Assembly (NCBI RefSeq): GCF_006440675.2
Contig: NZ_CP083951.1
Coordinates: 1,707,501-1,771,500 of the forward strand
Direction: 5' to 3'
Source of the DNA: Mesorhizobium sp. B2-8-5
GTDB taxonomy: Bacteria; Pseudomonadota; Alphaproteobacteria; Rhizobiales; Rhizobiaceae
Length of the DNA: 64,000 bases
The notes under the pieces were generated by a model that saw nothing but the letters and a program-made list of their open reading frames with translations, had not been told where the DNA came from and ran no database searches. The position numbers and the translations under genes were made by a program. Position 1 is the first letter of the stretch, and each line of letters begins with the position of its first letter. This document shows positions 45,512 to 54,848 of the stretch, in pieces.

Positions 45512-46648
45512 TTGACTGCAGTGCCCGATATCGAATTTCGCGCGGTCACCAAGCGCTATGGCGCGGTCACCGCGGTCAGCGGCATCGACCTTGCCATCCC
45601 GCCTTCCGCCTTCGTCGCGCTGCTCGGCCCCTCAGGCTGCGGCAAGACGACCTGCCTTCGCATGATCGGCGGCTTCGAGCAGCCGAGCGAAGGCCAGGTG
45701 CTGATCCGCGGCCGCGACATGGCCGGCACGCCGCCCTACCGGCGGCCGGTCAACATGGTGTTCCAGCAATATGCGCTGTTCCCGCATCTCGATGTCGAGG
45801 AGAACATTTCCTACGGGCTGCACCAGGCGAGACCCAGGCTGTCGTCGCGCGATATCTCCTCCAGGGCCGGCGAGGCACTGGCCATGGTGCAGCTCGCCGG
45901 CTACGGACGCCGCAAGATCCACGAGCTTTCCGGCGGCCAGCAGCAGCGCGTGGCGCTCGCCCGCGCCCTGGTCAACAAGCCGGCGGTGCTGCTGCTCGAC
46001 GAGCCGCTGGCGGCGCTCGACAAGAAGCTGCGCACCGACATGCAGATCGAGCTGCAAAACCTGCAGCGCGAGATCGGCATCACTTTCGTGCTGGTCACCC
46101 ACGACCAGGAGGAAGCGCTGTCGATGAGCGACTTCGTCTGCGTCATGAATGGCGGCCGCGTCGTCCAGATCGGACAGCCAAGCGAAATCTATGATGAGCC
46201 GGCGGATCTGTTCGTGGCGGATTTCGTCGGCAAGACCAATCTCTTGAGCGGCAAGGTGGCCGGTCTCTCCGGCGATCTCGTCGATGTCGCGCTCGCCGAC
46301 GGCACTGTGATTTCGGCGCGCAAGCGGTTGCCGCTCAGCCGGGGCGAGGCCGTATCCGTCAGCCTGCGGCCGGAATCGCTCAGCCTCTCAGCGCCCGGAG
46401 GCGGCAGCCTGAAAGGCATCGTCCGCAACCGCATATTCCTGGGTTCGACGGCGGAATACGCGATCGAGGTCCAGGGTATCGGATCGCTGCTCGCCAAGGC
46501 CGATCACGTGATCGGCCAGGGCAATCTCTTCAAGCCGGGCGAACCCGTCGCCATCGGCTTTGCCGCCGGAGCGCCGCTGGCGTTTCCGCACGCCAACAAT
46601 AACGGGACCAACCAGAGGGAAGACCAACATGCCGAAATCCTATCGTGA
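45512..46648 (+). CDS. potA: polyamine/putrescine-type ABC transporter ATPase
   Basis: The ATPase, about 378 aa from the TTG at 45512, has Walker A GPSGCGKTT (39-47), the Q loop [19 protein letters not shown], Walker B VLLLDEP and the H-loop THDQEEA. The C-terminal part (from VADFVGKTNLL) is the TOBE-like regulatory domain of the PotA/PotG group. The preferred TTG start has GGAG eight bases upstream; GTG at 45521 and TTG at 45482 are alternatives. Its 3' end overlaps the binding-protein gene by 20 bp. Confidence 0.9.
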   Translation: MTAVPDIEFRAVTKRYGAVTAVSGIDLAIPPSAFVALLGPSGCGKTTCLRMIGGFEQPSEGQVLIRGRDMAGTPPYRRPVNMVFQQYALFPHLDVEENISYGLHQARPRLSSRDISSRAGEALAMVQLAGYGRRKIHELSGGQQQRVALARALVNKPAVLLLDEPLAALDKKLRTDMQIELQNLQREIGITFVLVTHDQEEALSMSDFVCVMNGGRVVQIGQPSEIYDEPADLFVADFVGKTNLLSGKVAGLSGDLVDVALADGTVISARKRLPLSRGEAVSVSLRPESLSLSAPGGGSLKGIVRNRIFLGSTAEYAIEVQGIGSLLAKADHVIGQGNLFKPGEPVAIGFAAGAPLAFPHANNNGTNQREDQHAEILS

Positions 46649-47792
46649 CGGACTGCCGATAAGCCCCGATAAATTCGTCGACCAGTTGATGCGCCTGAAG
46701 CGCGGCTCGATCAGCCGGCGCGATTTCCTCGGCCTCACCGGCCTCGGCGTCGCGACCGCGGTGATGGCGCGCGAGCTCGGCATCATGCCGACGCCAGCTT
46801 TTGCCGCTGAGGACCTCGGCGACCGCATGTCGATCGCCACTTGGCCGAACTACCACGACCCGCAGACCTTCGAGAATTTCAAGGCCGATACGGGCGTCGC
46901 CGTCGAGGTCAACGTCTTCGGCTCCAATGAGGAGATGCTGGCCAAGCTGCAGGCCGGCGGCTCGGGCTGGAGCCTGTTCGTGCCGACCAACTACACCATC
47001 TCGACCTACAAGAAGCTCGGCATCATCGAAGCCCTCGACATGGCCAAGCTCGGCAATTTCGATGGCAAGTCGGAAGATGCACGCTTCACCGCCGAGGGCA
47101 CGATCGACGGGACGACCTACGCCGTGCCGAAGAACTGGGGCACGACCGGTTTTGCCGTGAACACCAAGAAGCTCACCAAGCCGATGTCGAGCTGGAAGGA
47201 ATTCTGGGACACGGCGATGGCCGAAGGCGACGGCCGCACGATGGTGCACGACTATCAGCTGACCACGATCGGCAATGCGCTGAAATATTACGGCTATTCC
47301 TTCAATTCGCTGAAGCAGGACGAGCTCGCCAAGGCGGAGGAACTGCTGCTCAAGGTCAAGCCGCATCTGTTCGCGGTGTCGAGTGACTATCAGCCGGGAA
47401 TGCGCGCCGGCGATGCCTGGATGACGATGTGCTGGACCAATGACGGGGCGCAGCTCCATCGCGACATCCCCGAAATCGCCTATGTGCTCGGCAAGGAAGG
47501 CGGCGAGATCTGGACCGATTTCTACGCGATTCCGAAGGATGCGCCGAACAAGCCGGCCGGCTACGCGCTGCTCAACTACCTGATGAACCCGAAGGTCGCG
47601 GTGAAGGAGCATCTGGCCAATGGCGCGCCCTCGACCGACGCGCGCGTCAACGCGCTGCTGCCGAAGGAAGTGCTGGACAACCCGATCCTCTATCCGGCCG
47701 CCGACCTGTTGAAGCCACTGGAGTTCGGCGCCGCCGCGACGCTCACCGATCCGGGCCGCGCCGAGCTGATGGCGCGCTTCAAGTCGGCTTGA
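46629..47792 (+). CDS. potD: polyamine-type ABC transporter binding protein (Tat-exported)
   Basis: The 387-aa protein has a Tat signal: SISRRDFLGLTGLGVATAVMA (about 29-49) with the twin arginine, ending at PAFAAED. The mature part matches spermidine/putrescine-binding proteins: ATWPNYHDPQTFENFKADTG, NEEMLAKLQAG, VPKNWGTTGFAVNT, QPGMRAGDAWMTMCWTNDG and WTDFYAIPKDAPN. The ATG at 46629 has AGAGGGAAG upstream. Ligand could be putrescine, spermidine or a related amine. Confidence 0.9.
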   Translation: MPKSYRDGLPISPDKFVDQLMRLKRGSISRRDFLGLTGLGVATAVMARELGIMPTPAFAAEDLGDRMSIATWPNYHDPQTFENFKADTGVAVEVNVFGSNEEMLAKLQAGGSGWSLFVPTNYTISTYKKLGIIEALDMAKLGNFDGKSEDARFTAEGTIDGTTYAVPKNWGTTGFAVNTKKLTKPMSSWKEFWDTAMAEGDGRTMVHDYQLTTIGNALKYYGYSFNSLKQDELAKAEELLLKVKPHLFAVSSDYQPGMRAGDAWMTMCWTNDGAQLHRDIPEIAYVLGKEGGEIWTDFYAIPKDAPNKPAGYALLNYLMNPKVAVKEHLANGAPSTDARVNALLPKEVLDNPILYPAADLLKPLEFGAAATLTDPGRAELMARFKSA

Positions 47793-48733
47793 GCGGGAAC
47801 GGCCACAAACCCGAACCAGACAATGCGACCGGCGGACGAATGTCCGCCGGCTCCCAACCGGCTTTATCGATGCGCGGCAGTCTCTTTCGCAAAAACCTCA
47901 TGACGGCGCTGCTGCTTGCTCCGGCGGCGCTGTGGCTGGTCGTCTTCCTGGTGCTGCCGTTCGTCGCCATCGCCATCTTCAGCGTCGGCGAGCGAGCGCC
48001 CGAAGGCGGCTACCAGGCAGCGCTGACTTTCGCGCAATACGCCAACCTGCCGGCGCGGGCGACCGCGTTCTGGAACACGATGGTGCTGGCCCCCGCCGGA
48101 GCGCTCGCCTGCCTGCTTGTCGCCTATCCCGTCGCCTACTATCTGGCGCTGCGGGCACCGGATCGCTGGCGATTGATCCTGCTCGCGCTGATCGTCATCC
48201 CGTTCTGGACCAGCCTTCTGATGCGCACCTATGCCTGGATGTACATCCTCGGCGGGCGCGGTATCCCGGCTTTGCTCGCCTATGTCGGCATCGAGGACCT
48301 GCGGCTGATCAACACGCCGGGTGCTGTTCTGCTCGGCATCGTCTACGGCTACCTGCCGCTGATGATCCTGCCGATCTATGTCAGCCTGGAGCGGCTCGAC
48401 CGCCGGCTGCTGGAGGCTTCCGCCGATCTGGGTGCGACGCCGCTGTCGACCTTCCTCGGTGTGACGCTGAGGCTGTCGCTGCCCGGCGTCATGACCGGCT
48501 TCTCGCTGGTGATGATCCTGCTGCTCGGTGAGTACCTGATCCCGACGCTGCTCGGCGGCGGCAAGGTGTTCTTCATCGGCAACGCGCTGGTCGATCTCTT
48601 CCTGCAATCGCGCAACTGGCCGTTCGGATCGGCTATCGCCATCACGCTGGTGCTGGTCTCGGTCGTGGTGCTGATCGTCGCCAATCGCATCTCGACCCGG
48701 CTCTCGGGCGCACGCCGGGTGGACCTGATCTGA
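47789..48733 (+). CDS. potB: polyamine-type ABC transporter permease (PotB-like)
   Basis: The 314-aa protein has six hydrophobic segments starting near residue 38 (LMTALLLAPAALWLVVFLVLPF). The coupling EAA loop, LLEASADLGATPLSTFLGVTLRLSLPG, is at about 212-238. The frame starts with TTG at 47789, overlapping potD by 4 bp; ATG at 47840 is a credible later start, as the first 30 residues are not typical of PotB. Inner-membrane channel partner of PotC. Confidence 0.9.
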   Translation: MSGNGHKPEPDNATGGRMSAGSQPALSMRGSLFRKNLMTALLLAPAALWLVVFLVLPFVAIAIFSVGERAPEGGYQAALTFAQYANLPARATAFWNTMVLAPAGALACLLVAYPVAYYLALRAPDRWRLILLALIVIPFWTSLLMRTYAWMYILGGRGIPALLAYVGIEDLRLINTPGAVLLGIVYGYLPLMILPIYVSLERLDRRLLEASADLGATPLSTFLGVTLRLSLPGVMTGFSLVMILLLGEYLIPTLLGGGKVFFIGNALVDLFLQSRNWPFGSAIAITLVLVSVVVLIVANRISTRLSGARRVDLI

Positions 48734-49545
48734 TGCGCACCTTCGTCTTTGCCGTCTTTGCCTTCCTCTATCTGCCGATCGCGCTGGTCGTGCTGTTCTC
48801 CTTCAATGCCGGGCATCATGCCAGCGAGTTCACCGGCTTCTCGGTGCAATGGTACGGCAAGGCGCTGTCCAATCCCTTCCTGGTCGAAGCGCTGAAGAAC
48901 AGCCTGTTCATCGCCACGACGAGCGCGCTGCTCGCGGCCTTCTGCGGCACGGCCGCGGCGCTCGGGCTGCAGCGCGTCGGCGCGCGGACGCGGGCGCTGT
49001 TCGACGCGCTGCTGGGCGCCGCGATCGTCGTTCCGGGCGTCGTCATCGGCATCTCGACGCTGGTGGCGCTGGTGCAGCTCTTCGCCGTCCTCAATCCGTT
49101 CCTCGCTTCGCTGTGGCCGACCGACCAGCCGCCGCGCCTCTCGCTCGGCTACGGCTCGATCATCGCCGCGCACGGATTGTTCTCGATGGCGCTGGTGACG
49201 ATGATCGTCGGCACGCGGCTCAGCAGCCTCGACCGCAATCTGGTCGAGGCCTCGAGCGATCTCTATGCCACGCCGCTGACGACGTTCCGATCGATCGTGC
49301 TCCCGCAGATCATGCCGGCGGTGATCGCCGGCTTCCTGCTCGCCTTCACCTTCTCCTTCGACGACTTCATCATTGCCTTCTTCGTCGCCGGCGCGCAGAC
49401 CACGCTGCCGATCTATGTCTTCGCCTCGATCCGGCGCGGCGTGACGCCGGAGATCAACGCCATCGCGACGATCGTGCTCTGCGCATCCGTCCTGCTCGTG
49501 CTGCTTGCGCAATGGCAGCTTGGCCGTCGAAAGCCATCGCCTTGA
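48733..49545 (+). CDS. potC: polyamine-type ABC transporter permease (PotC-like)
   Basis: The 270-aa protein has six membrane segments and the EAA loop LVEASSDLYATPLTTFRSIVLPQIMPA at about 171-197. FSFDDFIIAFFVAG is typical of PotC/PotI. The ATG shares its first base with the last base of the potB stop. It completes the transporter. The SDR gene follows 11 bp later and is probably in the same operon. Confidence 0.91.
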   Translation: MRTFVFAVFAFLYLPIALVVLFSFNAGHHASEFTGFSVQWYGKALSNPFLVEALKNSLFIATTSALLAAFCGTAAALGLQRVGARTRALFDALLGAAIVVPGVVIGISTLVALVQLFAVLNPFLASLWPTDQPPRLSLGYGSIIAAHGLFSMALVTMIVGTRLSSLDRNLVEASSDLYATPLTTFRSIVLPQIMPAVIAGFLLAFTFSFDDFIIAFFVAGAQTTLPIYVFASIRRGVTPEINAIATIVLCASVLLVLLAQWQLGRRKPSP

Positions 49546-49556
49546 AAGACCAATCC

Positions 49557-50318
49557 ATGATCCTGAAAGACCGTATTGCCGTGGTGACGGGCGCGGGGTC
49601 GGGCATCGGGCGCGCCGGGGCGATGATCATGGCTAGGGAAGGGGCGCTCGTGGTGATCGCGGACCGCGATCCGGCGGCGGGCGAAGCCACCGCCTCCGGC
49701 ATCCGCGACGCCGGCGGCCGCGCCGAGGCTGTCGCCACCGATGTCGGCAACGACACGGCCGTCGAAGAGCTCATCCAGGGAACGCTCGTCAAGCATGGCC
49801 GGATCGATATCCTGCACAGCCATGCCGGCATCCAGGTCGGCGGCACGCTGACGGAAGTCGGCACCGACGGCATGGACGCCTCATGGCGCATCAATGTGCG
49901 GGCGCAATTCCTGGCGGCGAAGACCGTCATGCCGGCGATGATTGCCCAAGGTGGCGGCGTCATCCTCAACACGGCGTCCAATTCCGGTGTCTTCTACGAC
50001 CGCGAGATGATCGCCTATGCCACCTCAAAGCACGCCGTGGTGGCGATGACCAGGCAGATGTCGCTCGACTACGCCAGGCACAATGTGCGCATCAACGCGC
50101 TCTGCCCGGGCTGGGTCGACACGCCGTTCAACGAGCCGTTTATCGCCCAGATGGGCGGCCGCGACGCGATCGAAAACTATGTCCGCACCAAGATCCCGAT
50201 GGGGCGCTGGGCGAACGCGGAGGAGATCGCCGAAGCGATCCTGTTCCTCGTCTCCGACCGCTCGTCTTTCATGACCGGGCAGGCGCTGGTCGTCGATGGC
50301 GGCGAGAGCATCGGCTGA
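49557..50318 (+). CDS. SDR-family oxidoreductase
   Basis: The 253-aa classical SDR has AVVTGAGSGIGRAGAMIMAREGA (8-30), LHSHAGIQVGG in place of NNAG, the catalytic Ser (NTASNSG) and YATSKHAVVAM. The C-terminal LVVDGGESIG is normal. The gene starts at the ATG at 49557; a much longer open frame upstream is a shadow of potC. Located right after the transporter, it may process an imported compound or its aldehyde product. Confidence 0.86.
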   Translation: MILKDRIAVVTGAGSGIGRAGAMIMAREGALVVIADRDPAAGEATASGIRDAGGRAEAVATDVGNDTAVEELIQGTLVKHGRIDILHSHAGIQVGGTLTEVGTDGMDASWRINVRAQFLAAKTVMPAMIAQGGGVILNTASNSGVFYDREMIAYATSKHAVVAMTRQMSLDYARHNVRINALCPGWVDTPFNEPFIAQMGGRDAIENYVRTKIPMGRWANAEEIAEAILFLVSDRSSFMTGQALVVDGGESIG

Positions 50319-50704
50319 TCTGGCCCAGCAAAGCGGGCTTGCGCGGGCGGCGATGATCGGTCAAACCATAATTCCACCTTTAGTGAGACCGGTCATGCAA
50401 GCTGCAAAACAGCAATACCGCGAAAGGCATCCGATTTTTGCCTGCGGTATTTCGTTTGCGCGCTCGGGGTATCGCTGATCATGCGCTGCTGCCGTCACGA
50501 GAACCTGCAGCGCGCGGAGGAGACCAAGGTCGGCTCGCATGTCGTTCGCGACGGCTGGACCGAGGGCGTGCAGGGCGCTCCGCACCCGGCCTTTCGGCCG
50601 GTCATCAGGCGGGCGTCCGTTCTCGGATAACGCAGCTCAGATAACGCCCCACCCGGAACGGACATGCCCGCCGAAGCGATCTCTCCTTCGTACGGACATG
50701 ACCA
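50319..50704. other. intergenic region with a hairpin upstream of second puuA-like gene
   Basis: No gene is supported. A perfect inverted repeat, AATACCGC (50414-50421) and GCGGTATT (50444-50451), has an inner partial match (AAGGCA with TGCCT). It could be a terminator for the transporter operon without a T-tract, or an operator for the ligase gene. A short frame (50481-50630) has no recognisable product. Confidence 0.6.
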
Positions 50705-52075
50705 ATGCCTGACAATCTGAACACCTCATTCCCCGGCGCGGACACGCAAGGCTGGCTGAAGACGCATGCGATCAACGAAGTCGAATGCTTCGTGCCCGAC
50801 GTCAACGGCGTGCTGCGCGGCAAGACCTTGCCGGTCGCGAAATTCCTCAAATCGCTCGAGGACCGCGCGCTCTATCTGCCGAGCAGCGCCTTCCTGGTCG
50901 CCATCGACGGCCGCTATTCCGGCTCCATCGACGAGGGCTTTGCCTATTCGGACCCCGACATGCGCATGGTGCCGGACACGTCCACGCTGTGCGTCGCGCC
51001 CGGCAGCGCTGGAAAGGCCTATGTCTTTGCCGACACCTTCCATATGGACGACCGGCCGTGGATGGCCTCGCCGCGCCATGTGCTGAGGTCCGTGCTCGAC
51101 CTTTACCGCCGGCGTGGCTGGCGCGCGGTGATGGCGCCGGAGCTCGAATTCTATCTCACGGCGCCGAACCCCGATCCGGATCGCCCGATCACCGCGCCGA
51201 CGGGACGCAACGGTCGGCCGGAAAGCGTGCAGCACCCTTACGACATGCAGGCGATGGAGGAGTTCGAAGCGGTGACGCGACGGATCTACGAACATGCCGC
51301 CGTCGCAGGTCTGCCGCTCGACACGCTGATCCACGAATCCGGCACGGCGCAGCTCGAGATCAATCTCCTGCATGGCGATCCGCTGGTGCTTGCCGACAAG
51401 GTGCTGTTGTTCAAACGCCTGGCGCGCCAGGCGGCGCAGGCGAATGGCATGCACGCCACCTTCATGGCCAAGCCGATCGCCGCGCAGGCCGGCAGCTCGA
51501 TGCATCTGCACATGTCGATCGTCGACGAAGCGGGCGAGCCCTTGTTCGCTGGCGAAGACGGCGAGGACACCGGGATGTTCGCGCAGTTCATCGGCGGCCT
51601 GCAGAAATACATCCCCGAAATCATGCCGCTGTTCGCGCCCAACGTGAACTCCTACCGGCGCATCCGGCCGAACCACAGCGCTCCCGCCAACATCGAATGG
51701 TCGCACGACAACCGCTCCTGCGGTCTGCGCGTGCCGATGGGCGGGCGCGCCGCGCGGCGGATCGAAAACCGGCTGCCGGGGGCGGACGCCAATCCCTACC
51801 TCGCCATGGCCGGCTCGCTGATCGCCGGCTATCTCGGCATCGAGGAGAAGCTTACGCGCTCGGAAGAGGCCTTTGGCAATGCCTATAAAAGCAAGAGCAC
51901 ACTGCCAAAGACGATGGAGGAGGCGCTCGACCGCTTCGCGGCCTGCGAGCCCGTGCGGGCGCTGCTCGGCGAGGATTTCTTCCAGACCTATCTGCGCGTG
52001 AAGAGCGTCGAGCTCGACCTGTTCCAGAGCGTCGTGACGTCCTGGGAACGCGACCATCTGCTGCTCAAGGTGTGA
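50705..52075 (+). CDS. puuA: glutamine-synthetase-like ligase (gamma-glutamylpolyamine synthetase type)
   Basis: The 456-aa protein carries APELEFYLTAPN, AQLEINLLHGDPL, HATFMAKPIAAQAGSSMHLHMSIVD, NSYRRIRPNHSAP and RRIENRLPGADANPYLA, the complete GS active site. The N-terminal ECFVPDVNGVLRGKTLPVAKF marks the PuuA-like branch. It would couple glutamate to a polyamine or other amine using ATP, the first step of the gamma-glutamylated putrescine pathway. An oxidase of PuuB type follows directly, which supports this. It is a paralogue of the ligase at 42164-43573. Confidence 0.9.
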   Translation: MPDNLNTSFPGADTQGWLKTHAINEVECFVPDVNGVLRGKTLPVAKFLKSLEDRALYLPSSAFLVAIDGRYSGSIDEGFAYSDPDMRMVPDTSTLCVAPGSAGKAYVFADTFHMDDRPWMASPRHVLRSVLDLYRRRGWRAVMAPELEFYLTAPNPDPDRPITAPTGRNGRPESVQHPYDMQAMEEFEAVTRRIYEHAAVAGLPLDTLIHESGTAQLEINLLHGDPLVLADKVLLFKRLARQAAQANGMHATFMAKPIAAQAGSSMHLHMSIVDEAGEPLFAGEDGEDTGMFAQFIGGLQKYIPEIMPLFAPNVNSYRRIRPNHSAPANIEWSHDNRSCGLRVPMGGRAARRIENRLPGADANPYLAMAGSLIAGYLGIEEKLTRSEEAFGNAYKSKSTLPKTMEEALDRFAACEPVRALLGEDFFQTYLRVKSVELDLFQSVVTSWERDHLLLKV

Positions 52076-52077
52076 CC

Positions 52078-53376
52078 ATGGCTTCGCGTTCGACAGGTTT
52101 CAATTCCGGTCTCGATATCGGCAAGTCCTATTATGTCGCCACCGCCAATCCGGCGCCCGACCATCCCGCACTTGCCGGCGATGTCGAGGCCGATCTGGTG
52201 GTGGTCGGCGGCGGCTGCACCGGCCTTTCGGCGGCGCTGCATGCGGCCGAGCGTGGTCTTAAAGTGGTGCTGCTCGAGGGCGGCAAGATCGGCTGGGGCG
52301 CCTCGGGCCGCAATGGCGGCCAGATGATCCCGGGCTTGCGCAAGGGCGCCAGGGGCCTGGTCAAGAGCTTTGGGCCGGAACGGGCAAAGGCGCTGTTCGA
52401 CCTCGCCTTCGAGGCGCGCGGGCTGGTGCTCGACATCATCGAACGTCACGGCATCGACTGCGATCTGCGCCAGACCGGCCATCTGGTCGGCGCCGTCAGC
52501 GCTTCGGATGTGCGCGACTTCGCGCAAGAGGCTGAATGCCTCGCCAAGGTGATGAACTTCACCGATGTCGAGATCCTGTCGGCTTCGCAGGCGCGTCAGA
52601 TGGTGGATACGCCCTATCAGGGCGCGGTCTACGAAAGGCTCGGCGGCCATATGCATCCGCTGAACTACACGCTGGGGCTTGCCCGCGCCGCTTCAACTGC
52701 CGGTGTCGTCATCCACGAGAACTCGGTTGCCGTCCGGCTGGAGCGTGAACCATCCATCCGGGTGTTCACCAACAAGGGTTCGGTTCGCGCCAGGCATGTG
52801 GTGCTGGCCGGCGATGCGCTGCTCAAGGGATTGGAGCCGCGCGTCAACGGCCGCATCATGCCGGTCGGCAACTATATCGTCGCCACCGAGCCCTTGGGCG
52901 AGCGCAATGTCATCCCGGCGAATGTCGCCGTCTCGGATACGCTGTTCGTCGTCAACTACTACCGCATGTCGGCCGATGGCCGCCTGCTGTTCGGCGGTGG
53001 CGAGCGCTACACGCCGTCGCCGCCGGCCGACATCGCCGGCTTCGTGCGGCCGCATATGGAAAAGACCTTTCCGCAGCTCCAGGGCTGCCGCATCGACCAT
53101 GCCTGGGGTGGGCTGGTGTCGGTGACGACCTCGCGCCTGCCGCATGTCGGGCATTATGGCGAGGTCTATTTCGCGCATGGCTATTCCGGCAAGGGCGTCA
53201 TCCTGTCGACGCTGTCGGGCAAGCTTCTGGCGGAAGCGATCACGGGCGATGCCTCGCGGCTCGATCTGTTCTCGACGCTGACGCCGCTGCCGTTCCCGGG
53301 CGGAACGGCGCTGCGCGGTCCGCTCTATGTGCTCGGCATGCTGTGGTATGCGATGCGCGATCGGCTCAGACACTGA
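52078..53376 (+). CDS. puuB: FAD-dependent oxidoreductase, gamma-glutamylputrescine-oxidase-like
   Basis: The 432-aa protein matches the PuuB/OrdL type. The FAD loop is DLVVVGGGCTGLSAALHAAERG (about 36-57), followed by EGGKIGWGASGRNGGQMIPG, the typical PuuB segment. HAWGGLVSVTTSRLPHVG and YFAHGYSGKGVILSTLSGKLLAEAI complete the C-terminal FAD site. It would oxidise gamma-glutamyl amines to the aldehyde with release of ammonia and peroxide. The ATG at 52078 is preferred over the GTG at 52072. It follows the ligase immediately and is co-transcribed. Confidence 0.9.
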   Translation: MASRSTGFNSGLDIGKSYYVATANPAPDHPALAGDVEADLVVVGGGCTGLSAALHAAERGLKVVLLEGGKIGWGASGRNGGQMIPGLRKGARGLVKSFGPERAKALFDLAFEARGLVLDIIERHGIDCDLRQTGHLVGAVSASDVRDFAQEAECLAKVMNFTDVEILSASQARQMVDTPYQGAVYERLGGHMHPLNYTLGLARAASTAGVVIHENSVAVRLEREPSIRVFTNKGSVRARHVVLAGDALLKGLEPRVNGRIMPVGNYIVATEPLGERNVIPANVAVSDTLFVVNYYRMSADGRLLFGGGERYTPSPPADIAGFVRPHMEKTFPQLQGCRIDHAWGGLVSVTTSRLPHVGHYGEVYFAHGYSGKGVILSTLSGKLLAEAITGDASRLDLFSTLTPLPFPGGTALRGPLYVLGMLWYAMRDRLRH

Positions 53377-53441
53377 CGCTGGCTTTCCTGTCCCCGGCGT
53401 GGCTAATGTCTCCGCGCCGGGGGCCTTGAGAGGGAAGGGCG

Positions 53442-54230
53442 ATGAATATCGAGCCGGGCCGGCTGACGAAGAAAGAGCGACATGAGCTGATCCTGTCGGA
53501 GGTGCGGCGCTCGGCCTCGATCCGCATCTCGAAGCTTGCGCGCCGGATCGGCGTCGCCGGCGAAACCATCCGCCGCGACCTGATCGAGCTCGGCGAGGCG
53601 GGGCTCATCAACCGCACCTATGGCGGCGCCACCATTTCGCTGGTGACGTCGGAACCGGTGATCGCCGAACGCGGCCTTACCATGGTCGAGGAGCGGGCTC
53701 GCGTCGGACGCGGCGCCGCCGGACTGATCGAGCGAGGCCGCATCGTGATGATCGATGGCGGATCGACCACCTACGAGGTCGCGCGCAGCCTGTCGCAGCT
53801 CGGCAGGGATCTGACGATCATCACCAACTCCGTCGGCGCCGCCTCGGTGGCCGGCGCCAATCCGACCTTTCGCGTCATCCTTTGCCCAGGCACCTATGAC
53901 AGCCGCGAGGCCGCGGTGCTCGGCGAGGACACGGTCGAATTCGTGCACCGCTACAATGCCGACGTCGCCATCATCGGCGCCTCGGCGCTGAATGCCGAAG
54001 GCCCGAGCGACATGATTTCGGGCGCCGCGGCGGTGAAGCGCGCGATGATAGGACGATCGTTGTCGACGATGCTGGTCGTCACCAACGACAAGTTCGGCCG
54101 CAGCGGCCTCGAACGCGTGTGCGCGCTGAGCGAGATTTCCGACGTCGTCACCGACAGCGAGCCGACGGCGGCACTGCGCGCCGCGATCGACGAGGCAGGC
54201 GGCGAGCTGCACGTCTTTGCCGAGAGCTAA
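53442..54230 (+). CDS. DeoR-family transcriptional regulator
   Basis: The 262-aa protein starts with a DeoR helix-turn-helix: KKERHELILSEVRRSASIRISKLARRIGVAGETIRRDLIELGEAGLINRTYGGA (about 10-63). A DeoRC sugar-phosphate-sensing domain follows, with IDGGSTTYEVARSL, TNSVGAASV, GASALNAEG and LVVTNDKFGRSG. It probably controls the adjacent puuA-puuB operon or itself. The start has AGAGGGAAG upstream. It ends at a palindromic repeat element. Confidence 0.88.
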   Translation: MNIEPGRLTKKERHELILSEVRRSASIRISKLARRIGVAGETIRRDLIELGEAGLINRTYGGATISLVTSEPVIAERGLTMVEERARVGRGAAGLIERGRIVMIDGGSTTYEVARSLSQLGRDLTIITNSVGAASVAGANPTFRVILCPGTYDSREAAVLGEDTVEFVHRYNADVAIIGASALNAEGPSDMISGAAAVKRAMIGRSLSTMLVVTNDKFGRSGLERVCALSEISDVVTDSEPTAALRAAIDEAGGELHVFAES

Positions 54231-54333
54231 AGCGCGTCGCGATCTTTCAGATCCGCTCCGTGCGCCTAGGGCTTTGATTTTACGCATGTCTTTGTTCCGA
54301 AACCGGTTCCCACTTTCGGGAGACATGCTTTAA
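54228..54333. repeat. palindromic rhizobial intergenic repeat
   Basis: The segment from AAAGCGCGTCGCGATC to GGGAGACATGCTTTAA includes ACGCATGTCTTTGT paired loosely with GAGACATGCTTT and the hairpin GTTCCCAC...GGGA. From recall, near-identical elements are common in Mesorhizobium and Rhizobium genomes. It separates the convergent DeoR and ATC-hydrolase genes and can serve as a terminator. Confidence 0.75.
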
Positions 54334-54341
54334 TTTCGTGG

Positions 54342-54848
54342 CTAAGCGTCTCGATTGGTCAGCGCGATGTGGCAGCAGCCGGGGCCATGGCCCGGTGTCC
54401 AGGTGACATTGGCGAAGCGCACGCCGGTCGCCTCGAACAGGCCGCGGTCGAAGGCGCCGGCGATGCGGCAGAGCGTGGCGAGTTTCTCCTCGCCGACGCC
54501 GGCCTCGACCCAGGCATCCTTCAGCGGGCAGCGCTTCACCTTGAAGGCAATGTGGTCCTGCCCTCGCTCGACATCGGTGGGATACATGCGCCCGCCATCC
54601 GGGCTGACGGCGAGAAACGCTTCGCCGATCGCCGGCGCGTCATTGGGGCCGAAGCCGGCGAAGGCCGCCGCCGCGACCTCCCGGCCGCGCTTCTCGATGC
54701 TGCGGATCATCACCGCCTCGGCCCTCTCGGCGCCGAGCTCGGCGGTCAGTTCGTCGAGGAAGAGGCGGTAGAGGTCGGCGCGGTTGCGGAAGGCGGAGTC
54801 GAGCTCGCCCGACAACTTTTCGGCTCTGGCGGATTCGGGATCGGTCAT
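54342..54848 (-). CDS. ATC-hydrolase-family protein (L-2-amino-thiazoline-4-carboxylate hydrolase type)
   Basis: The 168-aa protein matches the Pfam ATC_hydrolase family: KVKRCPLKDAWVEAG with the conserved Cys, FDRGLFEATGV, and GHGPGCCHIAL with the C-terminal Cys pair. Named members hydrolyse thiazoline carboxylate to N-carbamoyl-cysteine; many have unknown substrates. It is the last gene of the peptide-type transporter operon, overlapping the ATPase gene by 4 bp, so an imported cyclic or thiazoline-type compound is plausible but unproven. Confidence 0.8.
   Translation of the reverse strand: MTDPESARAEKLSGELDSAFRNRADLYRLFLDELTAELGAERAEAVMIRSIEKRGREVAAAAFAGFGPNDAPAIGEAFLAVSPDGGRMYPTDVERGQDHIAFKVKRCPLKDAWVEAGVGEEKLATLCRIAGAFDRGLFEATGVRFANVTWTPGHGPGCCHIALTNRDA

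Noticed and set aside
50481..50630. Small frame between the SDR and second puuA-like gene
   Set aside because: 49 codons, no ribosome-binding site of note and no recognisable motif; treated as non-coding.
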